The notes under the pieces were generated by a model that was given only the letters and a program-made list of their open reading frames with translations, had not been told where the DNA came from and did no database searches. A DNA stretch of 64,000 nucleotides, from NCBI RefSeq assembly GCF_003423665.1, contig NZ_BFBY01000002.1, forward strand, positions 124,001 through 188,000, in the 5' to 3' direction. Source of the DNA: Lactobacillus rodentium (GTDB lineage: Bacteria; Bacillota; Bacilli; Lactobacillales; Lactobacillaceae). Shown here one piece after another: positions 1 to 8,531 of the stretch. Numbering within the stretch: the first letter of the stretch is position 1; every line of letters begins with the position of its first letter. The translations under genes were made by a program, and so were the position numbers.

Positions 1-785
1 TAATTAGTCACATCAACAACATTATTAATCGGGCGAATACCTGCATTCCAAAGTCTTCTTTGCATCCATAAAGGACTAGGGCCAATTTTAACGTTATTAA
101 CTTTTCTCAAGTAAAATCTTGGTGCCAAAGCTTGATCAACTTTTACCTCAAGTTGATCAGTCCAATCATCGCCATCTTCTTTCAAGACAACATTTTCAAT
201 TTTAGGATTTTGATCTAAAATAGCACCTACCTCATAGGCTGCACCTTCCATTGACAAGGTATCTGCACGATTAGGTGTAATATCAAAATCTAAAATATAG
301 TCATTCATGCCTAATGCTTCATAGACATCTTCACCAGGTTTAACATCAGCATCTTTTGGAAAAACATAGATACCATCACTAAATTCTTTTGGTACAACAC
401 TATCAGAAAAACCAATTTCTTGTAAACCGCAGATCATACCGTTAGATTGAATTCCACGAATTTTACCCTTTTTAATTTTTTCATTACCAGCAATGCGGGC
501 ACCATGTAAAGCAACAATTACATTTTCACCTGCAGCCACATTAGGTGCACCACAAACAATTTGAATTGGTTCATCTTCTCCAACATCAACTAAACACTTG
601 TGCAAGTGGGTACCTTCAATATCTTCACATTCTAAAATATGACCTACTACTAATTTTTTTAAACCTTCAGCAGGGTGAGTTACGGTTTCAATTTCAACCC
701 CAGTACGGGTGATTTTTTCGCCAAGCTCTTGGGGATCAATATCAAGATCTAGAAAGTCTTTTAACCAGTTATATGAAACAAGCAT
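1..785 (-). CDS. pheT: Phenylalanine--tRNA ligase beta subunit (5' part only)
   Basis: PheT pairs with PheS in the heterotetramer that charges tRNA-Phe in the cytoplasm; the beta chain carries the tRNA-binding EMAP-like domain and the editing B3/B4 domain. The visible N-terminal 261 residues begin [14 protein letters not shown], typical of PheT, followed by the tRNA-binding fold (residues about 40-150, with CGAPNVAAGE) and the start of the B1 domain (DFDITPNRADTLSMEG). The rest lies beyond the window edge. The ATG overlaps the pheS stop by one base (TAATG), so the two are translationally coupled. Confidence 0.96.
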   Translation of the reverse strand, partial: MLVSYNWLKDFLDLDIDPQELGEKITRTGVEIETVTHPAEGLKKLVVGHILECEDIEGTHLHKCLVDVGEDEPIQIVCGAPNVAAGENVIVALHGARIAGNEKIKKGKIRGIQSNGMICGLQEIGFSDSVVPKEFSDGIYVFPKDADVKPGEDVYEALGMNDYILDFDITPNRADTLSMEGAAYEVGAILDQNPKIENVVLKEDGDDWTDQLEVKVDQALAPRFYLRKVNNVKIGPSPLWMQRRLWNAGIRPINNVVDVTN

Positions 786-1834
786 TATTTTTCCTCCTTA
801 CGGAATTGTTTTAAGAAACGAACATCGTTGGTATAGAAGTCACGGATATCATTAATTCCGTATTTCAAAATTGCTAAACGATCAAGTCCAACACCAAAAG
901 CAAAACCACCATAAACTGATGAATCTACGCCCGCATTTTCTAAAACATTTGGGTGAACCATACCAGCACCTAATACTTCAATCCAACCAGTATATTTACA
1001 AATTGGACAACCTTTACCATCACAATTAAAGCAAGATACATCCATTTCAACTGATGGTTCAGTAAATGGGAAGTATGATGGACGCAAACGGGTTTCCCGA
1101 TCTTGACCAAACATGTGCTTAGCAATCATTTCTAAAGTTCCCTTTAAATCTGACATCGTAATGTTTTTGTCAATTACTAAACCTTCCATTTGTTGGAATT
1201 GGTGTGAGTGGGTTGCATCATCATCATCACGACGATAAACCTTACCCGGCCCTACCATCTTCAAAGGTCCCTTAGAAAAATCATGTTTTTCTAAAACTCG
1301 GGCTTGGTCACCAGAAGTTTGTGAACGTAAGAGTCTTTCATCATTAATATAGAAAGTTGCTTGCATATCACGCGCAGGGTGATCCTTAGGTAAGTTCATC
1401 ATTTCAAAAACATAATGGTCAGTTTCCATTTCTGGGCCTTGAACCACTTGATAACCCATCCCAATAAAGTAACTTTCTAAATCATCTAAAATAATATTAA
1501 TTGGGTGTTTTGAACCAAGACGAGTTTTACGACCAGGTAAAGTAACATCAATTTTTTCTTCTTCTAGTCTTTTGGCAATAACTGCTTGGACAAACTTTTC
1601 TTTAGCATCATCTAAAGAAGTTTGGAAGAGGTCACGAATTTGATTAACCTCTTGACCTACCTTGGGACGATTTTCGGGGGCAACATCTTTCATTGAGTGT
1701 AAAATTTCAGTCAATTCACCTTTACGACCTAAAAGTTTGACCCTAATTTCTTCTAATGCCTTTTGGTTATCAGCATCTTGGATATTTTTTATTCCCTTTT
1801 CTTTTATTTCTTTTAATCGATCAAATAAGTCCAT
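785..1834 (-). CDS. pheS: Phenylalanine--tRNA ligase alpha subunit
   Basis: Catalytic subunit of phenylalanyl-tRNA synthetase, 349 residues, the usual length. An N-terminal coiled coil (about residues 1-85) binds tRNA. The class II core follows, with motif 2 around [20 protein letters not shown] and motif 3 around [18 protein letters not shown]. The frame is open further upstream, but that stretch is the T-box terminator. The start at [10 protein letters not shown] has a GGAAAGG ribosome site and matches the family. It is first in the pheST operon and controlled by the T-box upstream. Confidence 0.97.
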   Translation of the reverse strand: MDLFDRLKEIKEKGIKNIQDADNQKALEEIRVKLLGRKGELTEILHSMKDVAPENRPKVGQEVNQIRDLFQTSLDDAKEKFVQAVIAKRLEEEKIDVTLPGRKTRLGSKHPINIILDDLESYFIGMGYQVVQGPEMETDHYVFEMMNLPKDHPARDMQATFYINDERLLRSQTSGDQARVLEKHDFSKGPLKMVGPGKVYRRDDDDATHSHQFQQMEGLVIDKNITMSDLKGTLEMIAKHMFGQDRETRLRPSYFPFTEPSVEMDVSCFNCDGKGCPICKYTGWIEVLGAGMVHPNVLENAGVDSSVYGGFAFGVGLDRLAILKYGINDIRDFYTNDVRFLKQFRKEEK

Positions 1835-1850
1835 CTTATTTCCTTTCCAA

Positions 1851-2085
1851 CAAAAAAAGCCCCGTCCCAAAAGGGACGAAGCTTCGCGGTACCACCCTAG
1901 TTTAAACAGCAACTATTAAAAGTGCGTGTTCACACTCTTTTCGTTTAACGGGGAAACACCGGAATTGATTAGATTCTGCTCCCAAGATGAAATTCATGTC
2001 TTCCTATTAAGTACTCCCACCAACCATACTCTCGCTAAAAATAGGAATCAACACTACTAATCTTGATTATCGCATTTATTGTTTA
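1851..2085 (-). promoter_or_regulatory. T-box riboswitch, tRNA-Phe type, with terminator
   Basis: The leader RNA carries the T-box core AGGGTGGTACCGCG (plus positions 1885-1898) followed by a GC-rich hairpin with a T run (1851-1884). Upstream, the stem-I region holds ATGAATTTCATC (1986-1997), in which UUC reads as a Phe specifier; this fits the gene downstream. Uncharged tRNA-Phe should stabilise the antiterminator. The specifier placement is by eye. Confidence 0.92.
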
Positions 2086-2092
2086 TGATAGT

Positions 2093-2121
2093 ATCTTAAT
2101 GCATTTTAAAGATTCTTGCAA
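2093..2121 (-). promoter_or_regulatory. Promoter of the pheST T-box transcript
   Basis: Minus-strand -35 TTGCAA (2116-2121), 17-base spacer, -10 TAAGAT (2093-2098), placed a few bases before the T-box leader. Confidence 0.6.
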
Positions 2122-2128
2122 ACTTAAA

Positions 2129-2479
2129 TTATGCCCACTTATCAGCCCAATCATGGACTTGATCAAAAACTGGCTTTAATTCAACGCCCTTTTCAGTTAG
2201 GGAATAAGAAATGATTCCAGACTCATCATTAACATTACGTTTGACAATTTTAAGCTGTTCTAATTCTTTTAAACGCTCTACTAATACACGATCAGAACAC
2301 TTATCAATGCAGCGCGCTAAATCCTTAAAACGCATAGCATTAGTATCACACAAAGATGAAATGATTAGGCCATTCCATTTCTTCCCAATAATTCCAAAAG
2401 CACTAATAAAATGATCGCATAAAGCATATTCTTGTGGATCTTTACAATCTATTTTTTCTTTTTTATTTTGTGCAGTCAT
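2129..2479 (-). CDS. HxlR-family winged-helix transcriptional regulator
   Basis: 116-residue DNA-binding protein of the HxlR/MarR-like group. It has the family landmarks IIGKKWNGLIISSL (residues about 30-43), a helix-turn-helix with RFKDLARCI, the recognition helix around DRVLVERLKELE, and the wing ISYSLTEKG. Cys12 and Cys21 lie at the N-terminus, where redox-sensing relatives such as YodB carry their sensor cysteine, so a thiol-responsive role is possible but unproven. AGGAGG precedes the ATG. It stands alone between the pheST leader and the rRNA methyltransferase, so its target is not evident from context. Confidence 0.88.
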   Translation of the reverse strand: MTAQNKKEKIDCKDPQEYALCDHFISAFGIIGKKWNGLIISSLCDTNAMRFKDLARCIDKCSDRVLVERLKELEQLKIVKRNVNDESGIISYSLTEKGVELKPVFDQVHDWADKWA

Positions 2480-2576
2480 ATTGGCTTCCTCCTAAGTATT
2501 TGTGGTTCATTAAAGCTAAAATATACTTTAATTATAAGAAAACCACTTACTAAAAACAAGTCCCCTTTGCTTTAGT

Positions 2577-3338
2577 TTAACTAAAATGATAAATCATAAT
2601 TCCTGCTGCAACAGCCGCATTTAATGATTCAGCCTGCCCCTTAATTGGAATATAAATCTTTTTATCAGCTAAGGCTACTACTTCCTTGCTTACACCATGA
2701 GCTTCATTACCAATTACAAGTGCTAATTGCGGAACCGGTGCACAATTATTCAGTTGCTTAGCAGACTTATCCAGCACACTAACATAAATTGGGAAGCCGT
2801 TTGCCTTAAAACTAGCTAAGGCCTCAAGAATTGGCATTTGAATTACTTGTACATGGAATTGGCTGCCTTGCATACTGCGTTGTACTTTAGGATTATAAAG
2901 GTCAACACTTTCTTTTGATAAAACTACCCCATCAAATCCAGCTGCATCCGCCGTTCTAATGATCGTACCAACATTACCCGGATCAGTTAAATTATCGAGT
3001 ACGACCCACTTCCCATATTCAAAGGAAAAAGTCTTAGGTTGATTGATATTGAGTACCATAAAGACTTCTTGACTATTCTTCGTAGCTGACAAATGTTCAG
3101 CAATTACATCTTTAATGATGATTACCTTGCGATCATCAATATTTGCTAGTTCTAATAAGCGATCATAAGCTTTTTCAGTAGCCAATAGATAATCATATGC
3201 CTGATTACCCTGTAATGCTTCTTGGACTAAATGAAAGCCCTCAATCAAATATTTATTTTCTTCATGACGGTACTTTTTTTGTAATAATTTTTTTATTTCT
3301 TTAATTTTAGTGTTTTTAACGGAATTGATTTCTATCAT
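2577..3338 (-). CDS. TrmH/SpoU-family RNA 2'-O-methyltransferase
   Basis: 253-residue SPOUT methyltransferase that transfers methyl from SAM to a ribose 2'-OH of rRNA or tRNA. An N-terminal SpoU substrate-binding domain (about 1-100) precedes the trefoil-knot domain. The three family motifs are present: VVLDNLTDPGNVGTIIRTAD, LVIGNEAHGVS and IPIKGQAESLNAAVAAGI. In lactobacilli this gene commonly sits between pheST and acylphosphatase/yidC, as here. The exact methylated nucleotide cannot be told from sequence. It is divergent from acyP. Confidence 0.93.
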   Translation of the reverse strand: MIEINSVKNTKIKEIKKLLQKKYRHEENKYLIEGFHLVQEALQGNQAYDYLLATEKAYDRLLELANIDDRKVIIIKDVIAEHLSATKNSQEVFMVLNINQPKTFSFEYGKWVVLDNLTDPGNVGTIIRTADAAGFDGVVLSKESVDLYNPKVQRSMQGSQFHVQVIQMPILEALASFKANGFPIYVSVLDKSAKQLNNCAPVPQLALVIGNEAHGVSKEVVALADKKIYIPIKGQAESLNAAVAAGIMIYHFS

Positions 3339-3438
3339 TTTTACTCTTCTTTCTCTTACTTCTATTTTAATGTACGCAGTAGAAAATTAACATGTTAAAA
3401 TTTATTTGAATTAATTTTAAGAAAGCTGGCAATTAAGT

Positions 3439-3714
3439 ATGGAAACAAAAAGAATCATTGTTTCAGGATTAGTCCAAGGAGTAGGATTCCGATGGGCAAC
3501 ACAACTTCTTGCTAAGGACTTAAAAGTTAAAGGAACTGTTAAGAATCTAGCAAATGGTAATGTCGAAATTATTGCTCAAGGAAATTCACTCCAGCTGGCT
3601 CACTTTATCAGTAAAGTTAAGGCTTGCCCAACTCCGGCAGGAAGAGTTGATCGGGTTAGCGTGGAAGATCTTCCAGCAAAAGATAAATTTCATTCATTTA
3701 ACATTGTTTACTAA
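3439..3714 (+). CDS. acyP: Acylphosphatase
   Basis: 91-residue enzyme hydrolysing carboxyl-phosphate bonds of acyl phosphates. Both signatures are present: GLVQGVGFRW, with the phosphate-binding Arg, and GTVKNLANGNVEI, with the catalytic Asn. Size and fold match the whole family. The gene lies 62 bases before yidC on the same strand and probably shares its transcript, a common Lactobacillus pairing without known functional link. The ribosome site before the ATG is weak. Confidence 0.96.
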   Translation: METKRIIVSGLVQGVGFRWATQLLAKDLKVKGTVKNLANGNVEIIAQGNSLQLAHFISKVKACPTPAGRVDRVSVEDLPAKDKFHSFNIVY

Positions 3715-3776
3715 GTTGCTTGAAACTAAGATTACTAGTAAACTTTACTCAATACAAAGAGAAAGGTATTCATTTA

Positions 3777-4772
3777 ATGAAAATTAAAAGTAAATATTTA
3801 AAAATTGCGGCTCTCTTAGGAATCATGATGGTCTTCCTTAGTGCATGTGCTTCAAAGACCACTTCTGGAGCACTTCAAGCTCCAACTTCTGGACCTTATG
3901 CTTGGATTTATAACTTATTTGGTCACCCATTACAAAATATCATGCTATTTGTAGAAGCCAAAATTGGTGGTAGTAATGGTGCTGGTTGGGCAATTGTGTT
4001 AATTACCTTAGTCGTCCAATTCATTGTTTTGCCACTGCGCTTAAATCAATCTTACAAGATGACCAAGCAGCAAGAACGTACTAAACGTCTACAACCACAA
4101 ATTAGTTTGGTGCAAAAGACTTTAAAGAATCCTAACTTGACCCAAGACCAAAAGATGCAAGTTAGTCAATTACAAATGAAAATCTATCGTGAAAATAACC
4201 TTTCATTAATGGGTGGTATGGGTTGCTTACCTTTAATTATCCAGTTACCTATTATGGCAGGAATTTATCAAGCTGTAGCTTATTCAAGTAAACTTGCCCA
4301 AACAAGTTTTTATGGAATTTCACTAAGTCAACGTTCAGTAACCTTAGCTATCATTGCAACCGTTCTTTATGTTATTCAAGCTTACCTTTCAATGATTGGC
4401 TTATCTCCTGAACAAAAGAAAACCATGCAGACAACTGCTTTTATTAGTCCATTGATTACTTTCTTCTTCGCCATCACTTATTCCGGTGCTTTAGCCCTTT
4501 ACTTTGCTGCCGGTGGTGTTGTAATGGTAATTCAACAACTTATTACTACTTTCATCTTGATGCCACGCGTTAAAAAAGAAGTTGATAAGGAATTAAAAGA
4601 AAAACCAATTAAAGAAGTTGTCACTGAACAAACTATTGCCGATATCATTGGTGGTAATACCCCAAATGGTAATGATGTTTCAGCAACTTTTTCTAATCAA
4701 GAACTTCATGAAGATTTACGTTCACGTAATGCTGGTAAGCAAAAACGTAACAAGGATGATAAATATAATTAA
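3777..4772 (+). CDS. yidC: Membrane protein insertase YidC/OxaA
   Basis: Inserts proteins into the cytoplasmic membrane with or without SecYEG. 331 residues, a Gram-positive YidC1 size. A lipoprotein signal (MKIKSKYLK then hydrophobic stretch, lipobox LSAC at about residue 23) is followed by the conserved core with five membrane spans (for example GWAIVLITLVVQFIVLPL and CLPLIIQLPIMAGIYQ) and a basic tail suited to ribosome contact. The start was placed at this ATG because a GAAAGG site precedes it and it begins the signal peptide; an upstream TTG in frame is less likely. A terminator follows directly. Confidence 0.95.
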   Translation: MKIKSKYLKIAALLGIMMVFLSACASKTTSGALQAPTSGPYAWIYNLFGHPLQNIMLFVEAKIGGSNGAGWAIVLITLVVQFIVLPLRLNQSYKMTKQQERTKRLQPQISLVQKTLKNPNLTQDQKMQVSQLQMKIYRENNLSLMGGMGCLPLIIQLPIMAGIYQAVAYSSKLAQTSFYGISLSQRSVTLAIIATVLYVIQAYLSMIGLSPEQKKTMQTTAFISPLITFFFAITYSGALALYFAAGGVVMVIQQLITTFILMPRVKKEVDKELKEKPIKEVVTEQTIADIIGGNTPNGNDVSATFSNQELHEDLRSRNAGKQKRNKDDKYN

Positions 4773-4777
4773 AATTA

Positions 4778-4820
4778 ACCATCAAAATTGACCTTTTCGG
4801 TCATTTTGATGGTTTTTTTT
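4778..4820 (+). terminator. Terminator after yidC
   Basis: Arms ACCATCAAAA(T)TGACC and GGTCATTTTGATGGT with one bulged base and a TTTT loop, followed by eight Ts. It starts five bases after the yidC stop. Confidence 0.93.
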
Positions 4821-4875
4821 ATACTCTTCTATCATAATTTCTAAGACTATTCAGAGAAATAAAGTACATTGTTTT

Positions 4876-5085
4876 TTGCAATATATTAAAGAAGATTTTC
4901 ATGATCATGAACTCATCGGAAATTATGCAGGTTACCGCGAATTTCATCTTCGTGATACTCCGAAAGGATATCATCCATCTGAAATTAATAATATTTTAGT
5001 TATTTATAAAATTAATAATCAAGATTTAGTTTTAGTTGCCGTTGATATTGGATCTCATAAAAAAGTAAACTTATTCCTCTATTGA
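4876..5085 (+). pseudogene. Remnant of a YafQ/RelE-type mRNA interferase toxin
   Basis: About 69 codons resembling the C-terminal two thirds of type II YafQ-family toxins: HELIGNYAGYREFHL, then VIYKINNQDLVLVAVDIGSH, where the family has a WLLIYKI strand and a GSHxxLF ending. The N-terminal third of a full toxin (about 90 residues) is missing. The only in-frame start is TTG with no ribosome site, and no antitoxin gene adjoins. I therefore call it a decayed fragment; family assignment is by pattern only. Confidence 0.6.
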
Positions 5086-5140
5086 CCTCAAATCTTACAA
5101 TCACTAACTAGAAAAGAAGGTCAGACACTATCAAGCTATA

Positions 5141-5180
5141 AAAAAACCAACTTAACTTTTATTTGTTAAGTTGTTTTTTT
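5141..5180. terminator. Bidirectional terminator
   Basis: Perfect 9-bp arms CAACTTAAC / GTTAAGTTG (5148-5156 and 5165-5173) flanked by an A run on the left and seven Ts on the right. It can end transcripts arriving from either side, including the minus-strand island. Confidence 0.85.
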
Positions 5181-5232
5181 ATTTATTTAATTTTTTCCTT
5201 TAAACGAGAATAACCATGAACCTTTTTGACTA

Positions 5233-5796
5233 TTAATCCCCATTATCTTTTCCTTGACTTGTTTGAACTATCACCAATTGCTTTTCAAAATGATGTGGAT
5301 ACCATTTAACAAAGATTAACTGACTAATTACTACTGCAGTTAATTCTAATAAAATTAACAAACTAGCTCCAAAATAAGTATAGACTATTAAGATTAGCCC
5401 TAGATTTAAAGCTTGTACCCCTAGAATAAAGTAAGCCATAAATATTCCATTCAAATTAGAAAGCGTCGGATCAATGTGACCATCCCAACTGAATTCTGTT
5501 GGCTTTTGCAAAATTTCTCTTCTTAAGCCACGATAAAATTGAATACTACTAACCAAAAAAGATATTGAGGCTACAATTCCACTTAATCCTCCACTAAGAG
5601 CTACTTGATGCTGGGAAATATCATTTGACCTTACAATGATTAAAAAAACTCCAATGCCTGCAATGGCGAAGTTAACTAATAAATTCAAAATATTTTCACC
5701 AAGATTAGCTTTTTCTTGTAACCAGCGGCGAATTAAAACTTTATTATAGGAAATGACTAAGGCTAGTGAAATAATGATAAAAAGTACGCCCAGCAT
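5233..5796 (-). CDS. Multi-pass membrane protein at the end of the T7SS island
   Basis: 187 residues with about five hydrophobic segments (about 1-20, 36-56, 64-87, and two between 115 and 162) and a soluble segment around residues 90-112. I do not recognise a family. It is the last of three consecutive membrane-protein genes downstream of a broken LXG gene. It overlaps or abuts its neighbours tightly (two bases to the next gene), which indicates one operon. Membrane proteins following LXG toxins are commonly immunity proteins for membrane-acting toxins; that role here is inference. Confidence 0.7.
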   Translation of the reverse strand: MLGVLFIIISLALVISYNKVLIRRWLQEKANLGENILNLLVNFAIAGIGVFLIIVRSNDISQHQVALSGGLSGIVASISFLVSSIQFYRGLRREILQKPTEFSWDGHIDPTLSNLNGIFMAYFILGVQALNLGLILIVYTYFGASLLILLELTAVVISQLIFVKWYPHHFEKQLVIVQTSQGKDNGD

Positions 5797-5798
5797 AA

Positions 5799-5996
5799 TT
5801 ATTCTTTTTCCTCACCCTGTTTAATTACTGCTTTTCTTGCTTTATTATATTTACGATAAAAAGGACAACTAATTACTAACCCAATGGTAAAAATAATCAT
5901 ACCTACCCTAGTACTTTGGGTAATTAGCAAGCCAATTATTCCTATTGCAAAGCTTACATAACAAATAATATCCCCTATACGTTTATTCTTTTTCAT
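5799..5996 (-). CDS. Small two-span membrane protein
   Basis: 65 residues with two predicted spans (IGDIICYVSFAIGIIGLLI and VGMIIFTIGLVISC), then a basic cytoplasmic tail (YRKYNKARKA) and a charged end. No family recognised. It is preceded by AAGGAG and sits 11 bases after the upstream membrane gene and two bases before the next one, so it is translated as part of the same string. Possibly part of an immunity set for the degraded LXG cassette upstream. Confidence 0.62.
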   Translation of the reverse strand: MKKNKRIGDIICYVSFAIGIIGLLITQSTRVGMIIFTIGLVISCPFYRKYNKARKAVIKQGEEKE

Positions 5997-6007
5997 TTCT
6001 TACTCCT

Positions 6008-6646
6008 TTAATCTTCATTATTTTCAACTAACTTTGTTCTTACTTCCTCTGGTAAGTTCTTTCTCACTACATAGGTCATTAAATTAAGCATCCATTTTCG
6101 TGATTTAATAGCTATTACTATTCCTAGCACAAGTGGAGAGATAATAATCAAAAAAGGAATTAATCCTTTTACTGATTCTGGAATGATTTGCTCCAGCCAA
6201 CCTGTTCCTGTTGCTCCTAACATCATTATTCCTACCATACTAAAACCGAATATTGTTCCAAATACTGGTCCAGCTTCAAAATTAATTTCATTATTATAAA
6301 TAAAGTCAGTTGGATTTTTTTTAACATATTTTAAAAATAGTGTAAGTACAATCAAACTACTTACTAAAAAAATTAAACCAAATGCAGTTAAACCTAATAT
6401 ATTTGAAATAATGTGCATTTTTAGAGGAAAATAATAAGCAATTAAAATCATTTCTATGATTACTGACCCTACTATGATAAATGCAAACAGAAGTATTTCT
6501 AAAATTCCAGTCTTTTGTTTACTTGCTCGATTGCCAAAAATAATACTTGCAATTATTGAAACACCAAAAACTATAATCATAACTAGTAATAAAGTGCTTT
6601 TGGGAATTGGGCGCATTATGTCATCCATTATTGTTAATTCAATCAT
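6008..6646 (-). CDS. Multi-pass membrane protein, candidate immunity protein
   Basis: 212 residues with about five hydrophobic segments (early TLLLVMIIVFGVSIIASIIF; central GLIFLVSSLIVLTLFL; late LIPFLIIISPLVLGIVIAI). I start it at the ATG after GAGGATTAAA; a TTG four codons earlier is the alternative. It begins 15 bases after the stop of the broken LXG gene, the position of an immunity gene. No family recognised. The intact frame next to a dead toxin suggests retained protection, which is inference. Confidence 0.68.
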   Translation of the reverse strand: MIELTIMDDIMRPIPKSTLLLVMIIVFGVSIIASIIFGNRASKQKTGILEILLFAFIIVGSVIIEMILIAYYFPLKMHIISNILGLTAFGLIFLVSSLIVLTLFLKYVKKNPTDFIYNNEINFEAGPVFGTIFGFSMVGIMMLGATGTGWLEQIIPESVKGLIPFLIIISPLVLGIVIAIKSRKWMLNLMTYVVRKNLPEEVRTKLVENNED

Positions 6647-6661
6647 TTTAATCCTCAATTC

Positions 6662-7730
6662 TTACTCACCCATTATTTTATCTATCATCTTATCGTTTAA
6701 TTTTTCCGTTGTTTTCTTAGCACCTTTAGCAGAAATACTGTTGTCATTGTTACTAGATTCCATCATTGGATCAATAATCTGTTGTTTTGCTCCTTCTTTT
6801 ATGGTCTCTTTAATTCCTTCGTGTCCATACTTGGACATTACTACAGCATGATTATATTCATGTAGTTCTGATCCTGATTTTCCTACTATTTTTGGTAGTT
6901 CATATTTTTCTTTTGAAAATACTCTTGATACTGCCATTTTTGAATTACTACCCATAGCTTCAAAATCACCTTTTGTTGCTTGTAAGATAGTTTTGTTAGT
7001 ATCACCCTTCAGCCAATTCTTCGTATTTTTTAAGACAGGTGCGGCTTTATCTACTTTCCCTACCATAAAGCCATCTTTAACTAGGCCTTTAAATGCTTTA
7101 TCCGAACCTGCAGTTCCTGCTGCTATATTTAAAACACTATAAACATTCTCTGCATTTTCTCGAGACATACCCAGATGGACCATACTATCTTTTATAAAAT
7201 TAAAACCATATTTCTTACCAGAAGTTGCTTTATCAAGATCTTCTCCAATTTGAAGACCATCTAGCAACATACTTCCTGCCGTTAAATTAAAGGTGCTGCT
7301 GTACCACCTGAAGCTATCGTAAGAACTGCACCTCCTAAGATGAACGCTGCATCAACTGCCAATGAACTCCAACCATCTCGCTTGTTCGCTGCTTCTTCAG
7401 TTTTTTTCTTTTGGCTTCCATAAACTTTTGATAATCTTTAATGGCATGACTAATGTTCTTTTGCGCTACCTTTGCTTTTTTACTATCTGAATCAATATTT
7501 TGGTACATATTGGTTAATACTTGAGCTGTTTGATCAGACATCTGGGCATTAAACATTCCTTCTTGATACCCTGTCATCACGTTCAGACTCTTGCTCTTAT
7601 ATTGATCAATCAGATTTTCTATTGCACTAATTTCACTATCTAGTTCATCAAAGGCCTTACTTTGCTTGCTTTCATAGCGAACCCATTTTTCTCTTTGATG
7701 TGATGTGTAATTACTATTATTACATGTTCC
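6662..7730 (-). pseudogene. Broken LXG-type T7SS effector (5' truncated, two frameshifts)
   Basis: Three reading frames joined end to end make one helical protein. The first (KWVRYESKQSKAFDELDSE ... GYQEGMFNAQMSDQTAQVL) looks like the second half of an LXG domain. A slip at seven As (plus 7401-7407) moves to a frame with AVDAAFILGGAVLTIASGG, a glycine-rich hydrophobic stretch. A second slip near 7281-7290 leads into the last 202 residues, ending in a histidine-containing region (ELHEYNHAVVMSKYGHEG). No start and no LXG N-terminus remain. Downstream membrane genes are intact. The toxin activity is unknown. Confidence 0.7.
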
Positions 7731-7766
7731 ATTTACAGGCTATACATAGTCGATAAGAAAAATTAA

Positions 7767-7792
7767 TATTTTATAACGAATGTTATAAAATA
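7767..7792. repeat. Perfect inverted repeat, possible terminator
   Basis: Arms TATTTTATAAC / GTTATAAAATA around a GAAT loop, purely AT apart from the inner base pair. It lies between the small helical partner gene and the broken LXG gene. On the minus strand it is followed by a short T-rich tract, so it may be a weak terminator; an operator is the alternative. Confidence 0.5.
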
Positions 7793-7801
7793 CTCACAAA
7801 A

Positions 7802-8056
7802 TTACTTACCATAATTAGCATCATCAGTTTGTTTATTATATCCAACACCTAAAAGGTTGTTTGTTTCTCCGTCTGTTTGCTGCTTTAAAGCACTAACGGA
7901 TAAATTAAAGCTATCTATTACCTTATTAATATCTGTAAACGGTTTAAGATCAGTCTTACTAAATTGCATCTTATCTACTTTTGAGATACTATCTACACTT
8001 TGCTGTACAGTTAACACTGTTTGTTCCCATCGGTCAGGTACTACCCCAGTCTTCAT
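7802..8056 (-). CDS. Small helical T7SS partner protein (TIGR04197/SACOL2603-like)
   Basis: 84 residues, all helical, with the N-terminal pattern KTGVVPDRWEQTVLTV shared with the other copy at 14780-15049 (VQTGVRPQEWNATVTS). Both continue into a lysine-serine stretch then PFT and a helix. This resembles the TIGR04197 family, whose members bind LXG domains and help target toxins to the secretion channel. The start was set at the ATG after GGGAGG. It directly precedes the broken LXG gene, its presumed former cargo. Confidence 0.72.
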   Translation of the reverse strand: MKTGVVPDRWEQTVLTVQQSVDSISKVDKMQFSKTDLKPFTDINKVIDSFNLSVSALKQQTDGETNNLLGVGYNKQTDDANYGK

Positions 8057-8058
8057 TG

Positions 8059-8523
8059 TTAATCCTCCCATCTCCGTTGCAAACCTACACTAATATCTGT
8101 ATAAATTTCGCCATTTAATTCATGAAAAACAAAAAAAGTAGGTGTATTAGGATCTTCTAAATCTCCTGTCTCTAAGACAGCTTGCCCAAGTTTTTCCAAT
8201 CCGCGTGCAAAATCTAAATTTGTCATTCCTTTTACTCGGACTGAAAGTAAATGTCGAATTTGAAAATATGAACGGTAAATAAAGTTTTCTGGTAATTTTC
8301 CATGATAATCTTCTGCGACGGGTACAAATATTTGTAAAGGAATATTTTCAGTTTGATCTATCTCTCCACCATTGGCATAAAAAATACTTTTTACGGGAGT
8401 ATAACCTGCATCCTTGATTGTTTGTGCAAAATCTTGGAATGCCTCATTCATCATATCCATATCTGCAATACACTTATACTCAATTACATTTTTTTCAGTT
8501 ATTGCTTGTTCGTATCCAACCAT
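8059..8523 (-). CDS. DUF5085-like cytoplasmic protein
   Basis: 154 residues, soluble, no signal or membrane span. Features such as IPLQIFVPVAEDYHGKLPENFIYRSYF and a C-terminal FFVFHELNGEIYTDISVGL fit the DUF5085 family found in T7SS effector operons of Firmicutes; that assignment is from memory of the pattern. It shares layout with the next gene upstream (a strand ending in FxPV/YVPV, then helices, then a closing strand), so the two may be paralogues. Its role is unknown; by position it could be a chaperone or targeting factor for the LXG protein. Confidence 0.6.
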   Translation of the reverse strand: MVGYEQAITEKNVIEYKCIADMDMMNEAFQDFAQTIKDAGYTPVKSIFYANGGEIDQTENIPLQIFVPVAEDYHGKLPENFIYRSYFQIRHLLSVRVKGMTNLDFARGLEKLGQAVLETGDLEDPNTPTFFVFHELNGEIYTDISVGLQRRWED

Positions 8524-8531
8524 AATTCTTC

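Noticed and set aside
1835-1912. Upstream extension of pheS (26 codons)
   Set aside because: It reads through the T-box antiterminator and terminator; the start with GGAAAGG at 1834 fits the family.
1662-1919. Plus-strand frame over pheS and its leader
   Set aside because: Antisense to conserved pheS codons and the T-box terminator; no ribosome site.
7335-7580. An 81-residue protein as an independent gene
   Set aside because: It is one of three frames of the same broken LXG gene; its last residues are out-of-frame sequence.
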